A stretch of DNA of 64,000 nucleotides from Cycas panzhihuaensis. Lineage: Eukaryota; Cycadophyta. The stretch is taken from the NCBI GenBank assembly GCA_023213395.1, contig CM041465.1:172305741-172369740 (forward strand). The letters are read 5' to 3'. The notes under the pieces are model-generated. The model saw only the letters and a program-made list of their open reading frames with translations. It had not been told where the DNA came from and ran no database searches. Below, piece after piece: positions 55,490 to 64,000 of the stretch (positions within the stretch are counted from its first letter, which is position 1; the number at the start of each line of letters is the position of its first letter). A program made the translations under genes and the position numbers.

Positions 55490-56840
55490 ACAAATGAATA
55501 TGACAAAATGTTTGTATTTAATGTTACAAGCCAAGATCCATGTGAATGGTATGTTGATTTAGAAGCATCTAAACATATCACCTATCACAAAGATTGGTTT
55601 GAAGATTTGAAAATTTGTCAAACCCCTTCTATTGTACTTGGAAATAATAGTCAGCATCAAATTGTTGGTTGTGGCACCATCAGCATTTGTCAACCAGATT
55701 ATGGAACCTTCAAGGTTTCAAATGTGTTACTTCTACCCTCCTTCAAACACAATTTATTGTCTATCAGTTGTATAACTAAGCAACATATCAAGGTAGAATT
55801 TGAAAAGTCAAAGTGTTTTGAAAAAAAAAAAAAACAATGTTGTAATTACGCAAGGTGTCCAAGAGAATGGAGTCTATAAATTCTCGGGCACATATGAGCT
55901 TGGTCTTGTTGCTCAAATTTCTATTGACAATGTATAGCATGATCAATATGGTCATTTGAATTATATCAGTCTTCATCTTATACATAGATTGAGCGTGGTA
56001 AATGATTTGTCTTCAATCAAGAAAACTCACAAAGTTTGTGGAGTTTGTGCACTTGGGAAGCAACATAGGGAACCATTCCAAAAATCGAAGTGGCGAGCAA
56101 AGGAGAAGTTAAAGCTGGTACATTCTGACTTATGTGGGCCAATTTCACTATTCTCATATCGAGAGGCACAATACTTCATCACTTTTATTGATGACTTTAC
56201 AAGAAGATGTTGGGTGTATCTCCTCAAACACAAGTCAGATGCTTTTACAAAGTTTTAAGAATTCAAGGCCGAAGCTAAGAATCTTTCCAATAGAAAGATT
56301 AAAATCTTGAGGAGTGATAGCAGAGGCAAATATTTATCTAATGAATTCATCAACTTTTGTAAAAGTCATGGCATACAACATCAACTTACAACTGCATATA
56401 CTCCACAACAAAATGGTGTTGTTGAGCAGTAGAATCGTACGATTCTCAAAATGGCACGATTTATGATGAAGCCAAGAAATGTTCCTAAAGGACTTTGGGG
56501 AGAAGTTGTTAATATAGTTGTGTACTTGTTGAATATTAATCCTACTAAGGCAGTTAGAAATGTAATTCCTGAAGAAGCATGAACTAATGTAAAGCCTTCT
56601 GCTTCACATCTTCGAATTTTTTGGTGTATTGCATATCTACATGTGCCTGATGAAAGAAGGCACAAACTGGATGACAAGAGTACAAAATATATTCTTGTAG
56701 GGTATAGCATGACATCAAAAGCATATAGGCTTTGGAGTCTCTCTGAGAAGAACATTATTCTTAGTAGAGACGTTTTGTTTCAAGAAACTAATGATGATGA
56801 TCAGCTTATTGTGCCCATTGAAGAAGAAGAAAAACATTAA
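55490..56840 (+). pseudogene. Copia K protease and integrase
   Basis: Protease: EWYVDLEASKHITYHKDWF, where D-S-G has become D-L-E. A run of 13 A (near 55820) causes a frameshift. Integrase: KVCGVCALGKQHREPF, LVHSDLCGPI (first Asp), FIDDFTRRCWVYLLKH, LRSDSRGKYLSNEF (second Asp kept) and PQQNGVVEQ*NRT (Glu kept, stop after it). The C-terminal part is VPDERRHKLDDKSTKYILVGY. Confidence 0.92.
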
Positions 56841-57706
56841 GGAAAAGAAATTAAAGAGGGTGAGGAAAGGAAAGAAAGTAATCATGGTGAAGCTTCCACT
56901 TCTTCTATTCCTCCCTCTACATCTATTCCTAGTTCTTCTCAAAAGAAATTGCCAAAAAGGTATTTGCAAACCATTCAAGATTTTGGAAAAGTGAATCTTG
57001 ATTCAAGAATTCAAACAAAAAGTAAAACCAATCTTGCTTTAATGACAAATATCTTGAGTGTTGATGAGGCACCAACATTCAATGAAGCTAAAGATATGGC
57101 TCATTAGCAAGTAGCCATGAAGGAAGAATACGACTCTATCATGAAGACTGACACTTGAGACCTTGTCGAGTTACCTCCAAGAAAAAAAGTAATTGGTTGC
57201 AACTAGTTGTGTCAAGTCAAGTATCAATCTAATGGTGTTATAGAAAGATACAAGGCTCGACTCGTTGCAAAAGGCTATGCTCAAACACCCGAAATTGATA
57301 ATGAGGAGACTTTCACACATGTAGCAAAAATGACCACTATCTGGATGTCAATTTCTTGTGCAACTCAATTTGGTTAGGAGCTTCATCAGATGGATGTGAA
57401 GAATGCTTTCTTGAATGGCATTCTAAATGAAGAAGTCTACATGAAACAACTAGAAGGGTTTGAGAAGATTAGAGGTGAGCAACTTGTTTGCAGGTTGAAA
57501 AAAGCTTCTTATGGGCTTAAGCAGGCACCAAGGGCATGGTACTCACACATTGATGAATACTGCATCTCTACAGGATTCACAAGATGTAAATCAGATCATA
57601 GTTTGTATGTATTACATGAGGATGATAAAATCCTAATTGCAACTATGAATGTAGATGATCTTATTTTGATTGGTTATAATACTAAAAAGATCAACATGCT
57701 CAAAAA
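56841..57706 (+). pseudogene. Copia K reverse transcriptase, interrupted by copia M
   Basis: RT blocks: [84 protein letters not shown] (Tyr of YVDD changed to Asn). Stops stand in place of Trp at 57105, 57156, 57204 and 57375, and one at 56580 in the integrase end. It is cut at 57706. Confidence 0.92.
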
Positions 57707-57909
57707 TGTGAAAACCAAGGAGAGATACAAAAGGAACCGATGATTTATTGAGATAAATCATTTACATATATATACAAATACATATTGTAATCGACATGCA
57801 TATGAGTGACACATGGCAGACACTTGTCTAGAGACATATAAAGTGGTGTTTTACATGACCCTCAAGAATATTTTTCTAAATGAAACATTGCATTCCAACA
57901 CCCTCTCTT
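57707..57909 (-). repeat. 3' LTR and polypurine tract of copia M
   Basis: LTR 57707-57900 (194 bp), TGTGAAAACC to GCATTCCAACA in plus view. CCCTCTCTT (57901-57909; minus AAGAGAGGG) is the tract. The left edge is chosen at TG, where K's RT homology ends. Confidence 0.8.
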
Positions 57910-59240
57910 AATGTTTCATCCTTTCAATCCTATTTTGTCTCTAAGTGCTATGAACTTGTCTTTACTGAGAGGCTTTGTCAAAATATCTACAATTTGTTCA
58001 TTTAATGAACATTAGGTTAAGTCAATTTCTTTGTTCTGAACATTTTCTCTTATGAAGTGGTGATGGACTTCAATATGCTTTATTTGAGCATAAAAAATTG
58101 GATTCTTGGCCAGCTTGATGGTGCTTTGATTGTCGCAGAATAGTGTAGTTGACTCCTTCTATTGCTGCACCAAATCTGATAGTAATTGTCTGAGCCATAT
58201 TGCTTCATAGGCTGCACTAACTGTTGATTTATATTCTACCTCTGTAGACGACAATGCAACTATAGCTTGCCTTTTGCTACTCCAGGAGATTGTTGTTGAT
58301 CCAAGGAAGAAACAATAACCGCTTGTTGACTTCCTCTTTTCTCTATCTCCAGCCCAGTCTAAATCACAGTATCCACTTAGTTTATCTACTCTCAGTTTTG
58401 GATAATATGAGCTTTAGATCAACAATTCCATTTAGATATAATGAGAATTCTTTTTACTACTTTCCAGTGTCTCACCTTTGGATCTTGCATATACCTTGAA
58501 ACTAGACTTACTGAATATGAGATGTCAAGTCTAGTTGCGGAGATATATATCAGGCTACCTATCAATTGCTAGTATAGTGCTCCATTGACTATAGATTCAC
58601 CTTCATCTAGAGTAAAATCACACCCTACTTCCATACGAGTGATATAAGTGGTGCTTTCTTCCATCCTGAATTTTGATAGCAAATTTTTAATGTATCTACT
58701 TTGGGACAAGGAAATTGAGTCTTCTCTTTGACCAACTTCTATCCCCAAATAGCAGCTTAGTAGCCCTAGATCAATCATTTCAAAGCCCCTTTTTAATTGT
58801 AACCTTATATTTTCGATTGACTCAATATCATCGCCAGTGAGGATCATATCATCTACATAAACAACAATGATTGTTATCAATCCCTGTTTCTTTTTGGTAT
58901 ACTAGGCTCTTGGGGCTTGTTTTAATCCATATAATGCCTTTTTTAATCTACAAACCAGATTTTCCTTCCCATGTTGGACAAACCCTTCAAGCTGCCTCCT
59001 ATAGACTTCCTCCTCAAGATCATCGTTTAAGAAGGCACTTTTTACGTCTAACTGGTAAATCTCCCAGTTGTTTTGGGTTGTTAGGGCTATTCCAACTCTC
59101 ATAGTGTACAATTTAACCACTGGTGAAAATGTCTCTTCGTAATCTATACTAGGAGTCTGAGTATATCCTTTGGAAACCAATTTGGCCTTGTATTTGCTTA
59201 TTTTTCCATTAGCATTTTCCTTAATTTTAAATACCTATTT
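57910..59240 (-). pseudogene. Copia M reverse transcriptase (main part) and RNase H
   Basis: RT: KYKAKLVSKGYTQTPSIDYE (59180 downward), [35 protein letters not shown], then after a frame change IIVVYVDDMILTGDDIESI with the YVDD box intact. RNase H near 57910-58330 shows IALSSTEVEYKSTV, FCDNQSTIKLAKNP, HIEVHHHFIRENV and the VDILTKPLSKDKF end. A few stops only. Confidence 0.9.
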
Positions 59241-59714
59241 TGAAGTGACCCCTTTAGAGTTTGGCCGACCTCTATTTGATTATTGTGGCCAAATTCTAGA
59301 GGTTATTCTAGGCGCAACTCTTCATGTTCTAGCTGACCTCATTAAGTCCTAGTTTGAGTGCCTATAAATAGGGATCTTTGGGGTTATTCCCCATCATCGT
59401 TACGAAGTATTCCGTTTTCATTTTTTGGCTCTAGGGCAGCTGCAGATTCGGCCTTAAGGCTGCAATTCTAAGGAGGATTCCCGCCTCGAAGGGATTGGTG
59501 GTTAGCATAGGTTGTTGTTAGTATTTTCTAGGACTATTATCTATATTTTGTATACCAGTTGGCATCCTATCTGGTACTTGTAATTGATTTGTACTTGGAG
59601 ATATTCATCTATATTGTACTCTTGTGCTCATAATCCTCAGTCTGTGTTCTAGTATTTTGTGAATTCAACTCTGTTCTGCCATATTTCTGGGTTTTGGTGA
59701 AAGGAATTGTCACA
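59241..59714 (+). repeat. 5' LTR of gypsy N
   Basis: Carries CCTATAAATAGGG (TATA box, about 59361-59372) and the gypsy signature at 59448-59497 (GGCCTTAAGGC, then GGAGGATTCCCGCCTCGAAGGG). Matches 61823-62295. Confidence 0.95.
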
Positions 59715-59716
59715 AG

Positions 59717-59728
59717 TGGTATTAGAGC
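59717..59728 (+). other. Primer-binding site of gypsy N
   Basis: TGGTATTAGAGC, one change from the initiator-Met type site, two bases inside the LTR. Confidence 0.88.
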
Positions 59729-59862
59729 TTTGTTCTGAAGTGGGATTTTGAGAAGATATTTTGGCCAGGGGGAAGTAAAATTTTGACCAACCCTCCCACC
59801 CCAAGAATTTTGAAAAGATCCAGACGGAGTTAAGATCTAGAAATCTCATACCACCTAGCAAA

Positions 59863-60693
59863 ATGTTGATATTTCCAGAAGAAGAGGAACAAACAACAGA
59901 GGCATTTATGACAACTGTCATGCAGGAACTCATACAGCATATCAAGAACCTTAACCTGAGGTTAGAAAAGCAATAGATACCCCATCCTAAAATAGAACAA
60001 TATCAGGACATACACGATTCAGATCAAAACCCAAACCAGGGGAACTAGGGAGGAAGGTTTAAAGAAGGATTCAAATTTTAGCAGAAGAACATAAATTCAC
60101 CAGGAATTCCAACAAACACGAAGATTGCACTTGGAAAGTTTGATCCGAAAAAGACACGACATAATAGGATGGTTACTCCAGATGGAAACATATTTTACAA
60201 TTTACCAGACATTAGAGACAGATATGGTCCCCATCGCCTCTCTACATCTATATGGACAAGCCTTAAATTGGTACTACTGGTGGAAGAAGATGCAAGGACA
60301 ACAGCAACCAGAATGGAGAAATTTTTGAATGGCCATCATCAACCAATACGAAGATTCATGGGCTATGGATTATTTCGCCCAGTTGACAAGGCTACAACAG
60401 ACCGGATCAGTTCAAGAATATACAAAATGATTTCAAATGCTCCAATGCCTGATTACCTCAAGCATTCCCCAAGAATGCCTCAGGGAAACCTATTTAAGTA
60501 GTCTCAAGGCACCCATAAGATTCTGCATATTAGCACAACAACACAGAGCCTTGCAAGAAATCATAAAGCATGCCAGATGTGTCTAAAATGAAGTCAAAGA
60601 AACCAGGCCAACCTACGAGCGTAGAACAGAACTAGCACCACCACCTAATGCGAACTGGAATAGGTCAGGAGTTAAATCAGATGCTCCTCTTGA
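59863..60693 (+). pseudogene. Gypsy N gag
   Basis: From MLIFPEEEEQTTEAF at 59863, an acidic N-terminus leads to IGWLLQMETYFTIYQTLETD and GQALNWYYWWKKMQGQ, the Ty3/gypsy gag core, then LTRLQQTGSVQEYTK. Stops (for example near 59971 and 60047) and a frameshift near 60150 break it. It runs into integrase sequence near 60690 without protease or RT. Confidence 0.85.
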
Positions 60694-61822
60694 ATGCATA
60701 AAGACGCCAGAGTTACTCCAGCCATTACCGATACCGGAACAAAAATGGGACGAGATTTTATGGACTTCATAATAGGATTACCTCGATCAGAAGGGAAGGA
60801 TGCAATACTAGTCATAGTAGATCATCTTACAAAGCATGGCCACTTCAGAGGATTGAAATCAATAGCCAAAGCTAGCGAAGTTGCAGAATTATACATAAAG
60901 GAGATCCATCATCTACATGGTTTTCCAAGGGTAATTGTAAGCGATCATGACCCAAAGTTTACCAGTAAATTTTGGCAGGATCTTTTCAAAATCGCCAATA
61001 CAAAACTGAAGATGAGCATAGCCTATCACCCACAAATAGATAGGCAAACGGAAATTGTGAATAAATGCCTAGAAGGATACTTTAGGAATTTCTACTCAAA
61101 TAGACAAAATCAATGGCATTGATGGTTGCACCTAGCAGAATGGCAGTACAACACCACCTACCACTCCTCAACGAAGATGATGCCTTTCCAGGCCCTATAT
61201 GGATATCAACCACCATCCTTATTAACTTGGAACAAACCATCATAGTTCCAGGCTGTACAAGAGCATCAGAAGCAAGTGGAGGAGACTATCAACAGATTGA
61301 AAGACAATTTAGCAATGGAACAAAATAGAATGAAGCAACAATCTGATTTGAAGCGCTCTGAAAGACAATTTGAAGTAGGCGACTCGGTCTTTTTGCGTCT
61401 ACAGCCATACAAACAGCTTTCTTTACAAAAAACAAGCAACCAAAAGCTCGCACCTAGGTATTTTGGGCCATACGAGATCACTGCCAAAATAGGTGAGGTT
61501 GCATATCAGTTAAGGCTCCCAAAAGGTGCGAAAATTCATAATGTTTTTCATGTTTCCTGCCTAAAAAAGAAGATTGGAGATAAAATAGTACCTCAGTCCA
61601 ACATCCTAGAACTCACCGAAGAAGGAAAAATGACACTGGAACCAGAGGGAATCCTGCAAACCCGCACCAGATCCCTCAAGTCCAGACAAATCAAAGAACA
61701 CATGGTCAAATGGAAAAACCTGAATGCCGAAGATGCCACGCGGGAAAACGACGAATGGATAAAACAATTTCCGAACTTAGCAGTGCTTTGAGGGCAAAGC
61801 ACAGTTTCAAGGAAGGGGGACA
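60694..61822 (+). pseudogene. Gypsy N integrase core, chromodomain-like tail and purine tract
   Basis: The frame 60694-61122 has DFMDFIIGLPRSEGKDAILV (first Asp), VIVSDHDPKFTSKFWQDLF (second Asp) and HPQIDRQTEIVNKCLEGY (Glu). After two frame changes, 61276-61791 (171 codons) holds FEVGDSVFLRLQPYKQLSL, KLAPRYFGPYEITAKIGEVA, KIHNVFHVSCLKKKIGD and a KEHMVKWKNLNAEDATREND chromodomain-like tail. The tract AAGGAAGGGGGA (61809-61820) precedes the LTR. The zinc domain is missing. Confidence 0.9.
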
Positions 61823-62295
61823 TGAAGCGACCCCTTTAGAGCTTGGTCGACCTCTATGTGATTATTGTGGCCGACCTCTAAAGGTTATTCTGGACGCAAC
61901 TCTTCATGTTCTAGCCAACCTCATTAAGTCCTAGTTTGAGTGAATATAAATAGGGATCTTTGGGGTTATTCCCCATCATCGTTGTGAAGTATTCCTCTCT
62001 CATTTTTTGGCTCTAGGGCTGTTGCAGATTCAGACTTAGCGCTGCAATCTGAGGAGGATTCCCCCCTCAAAGGGATAGGTGGTTAGCGTAGGTTGTTGTT
62101 AGTATTTTCTAGGACTATTATCTATATTTTGTATACCAGTTGGCATCCTATCTGGTACCTGTAATTGATTTATACTTGGAGATATTCATCTATATTGTAC
62201 TCGTGTGCTTCTAATTCTCAGTCTGTGTTCTATTATTTTGTGAATTGAGCTCTGTTCTGCCGTATTTCTGAGTTTTGGTGAAAGGAATCGTTACA
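61823..62295 (+). repeat. 3' LTR of gypsy N
   Basis: 473 bp matching the 5' LTR with several percent difference by eye, ending ATCGTTACA. Confidence 0.95.
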
Positions 62296-64000
62296 CATTT
62301 CCAATTCACTACTGCTTTTCCTGGAGGTAGATTTACTAGTTCCCAGGTTTGATTTTTCGAGATTGACTCCATTTCTTTGTTCATTGCAGCTCCCCACTCC
62401 TTGTGTCCTTTTGCCTTTTCGAATGATTCAGGCTCTATGTTTGTGAATAGAGCTTGATGTTTCTGACTTCTTGTTTTGTGAGTATATATATCTCCTTTCC
62501 TTTCTTCAATGCTTTTAAGATACCATCTTGGCATCCTTTTTTCTTTCTTTCTCTCTTCTTCTTCAGTGCTTGTATCTACTGAAGGCAATTCTTCTTCTCT
62601 AATCCTAGAGATTTCATGACATGCCCTCTCTGAATCATTTGTCTCTACATCTTCTAAGGTGACTCCAGAGACTTCTTCAGCAGGAGGTCCTATTTGTAGG
62701 ATTCTCTTGGGCACCTCATCAACTAGATGTTGAACTATTGTGTCCTTTATGAGAGCAAGTTCATTGAAAACAACATCCCTACTTATATAGACCTTATTTG
62801 TTTTAGGTTTTATACATTTGTAGGCTTTCGAATTTTTATTGTAGCCTACCACAATACATTCTATGCTTTTAGAATCTAATTTTGACATCTTCTTATCTGG
62901 GATGTGAACAAAAGCGTTGAATCTAAATACTTTTAGATTACTTACATCTGGTTTTGTTCCAACCCAGGCTTCTTTAGGAGTGATTTGCTCCAGGACTTTT
63001 ATAGAACTTCTATTTATGAGATATCCTACAGTGCTGACTGCTTCAACCCAATAAATTCTTGAGATCTGACTTTCTTCAATCATGTTACGGGCCATTTCCA
63101 TGATCGTCCCGTTCATTCTTTCAGCAACTCCATTGGATTGTGGTATGTACGGAGTCGTGAGCTGTCTTCATATTCCATGTATCATGAAAAAAATTTTAAA
63201 AATCCTTTGAGATGTATTCGCCTCAACCATCTGATCTAACACATTTTATTTTGGCTCCAGATTCTAGCTCTACTTCAGCTTTAAACTCTTTGAACTTTTC
63301 AAAAACCTCAGATTTGTTGTGAAGAAAATAAATTCAAGTTTTCGTAGTGCAATCATCAATGAATGTCAGAAAATACCTAACAGCATTAATTGAGCAGGTT
63401 GTAAGAGGACCACATAGGTTTGTATGCACCAAATCTAGTTTATTTTGTTCCCGCCATTCATTTAATTTAAGTGGAAAACAATGTTGTTTTCCGAGCATGC
63501 AACTTTTCCATACAAGATGTTTAAATGGAACATTTGGAAGACCATTAACCATTTTAGACTTTTGCAACTGCATTAGTCTGTCAGATGAGATATGCTTGTA
63601 CTTCAAATGCCACAATTTATTACTATCAATATTTGTTGTAGTACATGCCTTTACATTGATGGTCACAAGTTCAAAAAGCAACCTGTAGAGATCATAACTC
63701 TCTATTCCCTTTGCAATTACAACTCCTTTTTTCATGTCCAGCATATAGCAATATCCATCCTCATCAAAAGCAATCCTCAACTTTTTCTTTCTTAGCCTGA
63801 GGGACGAATAGAAGATTCTTCTTTAATCCAGGAACAAGGAGTACATTGCCAATTTTTTATATGACCCCTTTTATTTTAATTGCTATAGTCCCAACCTCTT
63901 TGATATTAAGAGGATGTTTGTTCCCTAGTTCGATAAACTTGTTTGAGGTGTAGGGTTTTAGGGTTTCAAACTAGTCCTCACATCCAATCATGTGCCTCGA
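62296..64000 (-). pseudogene. Copia M integrase, protease end and RT start
   Basis: The long frame 62211-63116 (its end reads into N's LTR) holds GTIMEMARNMIEESQISRIY, AEAV-type WVEAVSTVGYLINRSS, VGYNKNSKAYKCIKPKTNKV, then EWGAAMNKEMESISKNQTWE and a decayed NWK block where N is inserted. Frame 63334-63780 holds LWHLKYKHISSDRLMQLQKS, KSCMLGKQHCFPL and LVHTNLCGPL (first Asp changed to Asn). The window ends within protease, at a SRHMIG motif just after the active site. Confidence 0.9.

Larger units (their letters stand above)
53179..57706 (+). mobile_element. Copia K, outer element of the right nest (3' part outside the window)
   Basis: LTR, primer-binding site, leader, intact gag ORF, then protease, integrase and RT with many stops. 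At 57707 it is interrupted within RT, just after VDDLILIGYNTKKINML, by the 3' LTR of copia M. The rest of K should lie beyond M's 5' LTR, to the right of the window. Confidence 0.9.
59241..62295 (+). mobile_element. Gypsy N, internally deleted 3-kb element
   Basis: LTRs 59241-59714 (474 bp) and 61823-62295 (473 bp), TGAAG(T/C)GACCCC to GTCACA/GTTACA. Flanks are TATTT (59236-59240) and CATTT (62296-62300), a 5-bp duplication with one change. The 2.1-kb interior has gag joined directly to integrase; protease, RT and RNase H are absent. It sits in copia M's RT. Confidence 0.95.
57707..64000 (-). mobile_element. Copia M (5' part outside the window), inserted in K and split by N
   Basis: 3' LTR 57707-57900, purine tract, RNase H and RT on the minus strand to 59240; then gypsy N; then the RT start, integrase and protease from 62296 to the window edge. 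The two parts join in the CKWVFK block of RT. Gag and 5' LTR lie beyond 64000. Confidence 0.92.

Noticed and set aside
1-64000. CRISPR arrays, bacterial operons, rRNA or tRNA genes
   Set aside because: Nothing resembling them; the tRNA-like strings are retroelement primer-binding sites.

Overview
The window is land-plant nuclear DNA: AT-rich, almost entirely made of decayed LTR retrotransposons of the Ty1/copia and Ty3/gypsy types, with one cellular gene passing through it. The scale of the introns, the age of the insertions and the lack of any gene-dense stretch suggest a very large genome such as that of a gymnosperm; the organism is inferred, not proven.

The cellular gene lies on the minus strand. 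Three intact, in-frame, GT-AG bounded exons (49414-49572, 33751-33834, 33522-33665; 53, 28 and 48 codons) join without a frame break and read as part of a NOC1/Mak21/CEBPZ-type ribosome-biogenesis protein (SLOW WALKER2 in Arabidopsis). The first intron between them is about 15.6 kb, the second 85 bp. No further exon was recognised, so the introns before and after this block appear to run off both ends of the window (more than 33 kb on one side and 14 kb on the other). Everything else can then be read as intron filling.

Left part (1-33 kb): a truncated copia element (A, 0.53-4.1 kb), remnants of a gypsy element and its LTR (4.2-6.5 kb), then a four-level nest. Copia B (6916-30835, minus, duplication GTATT) is interrupted by gypsy C (10343-28511, plus, duplication AAGAA), which is interrupted by copia D (12450-24686, plus, duplication GAATG), which is interrupted by copia E (13472 to about 18.2 kb, minus, no 5' LTR). 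LTR divergence, judged by eye, falls from B to C to D, as nesting requires. Gypsy LTR and 3'-end remnants follow at 31.4-32.8 kb.

Middle (33.8-49.4 kb, the large intron): an LTR-like end (35 kb), an unrecognised decayed ORF (36.2-37.2 kb) interrupted by copia F (relative of E), a gypsy pair of one family lying head to head (H minus, L plus) around a lone LTR, and a copia gag/protease fragment O with its primer-binding site and LTR.

Right part (49.6-64 kb): microsatellite and unassigned intron sequence, then a second nest. Copia K (from 53179, plus, with an intact gag ORF) is interrupted in its reverse transcriptase by copia M (from 57707, minus, leaving the window at its protease), and M is interrupted by gypsy N (59241-62295), an internally deleted 3-kb element lacking protease and reverse transcriptase.

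Nearly all transposon reading frames carry stops or frameshifts, many of them C-to-T or G-to-A changes, so none looks autonomous. No RNA gene, CRISPR array or prokaryotic feature was seen.
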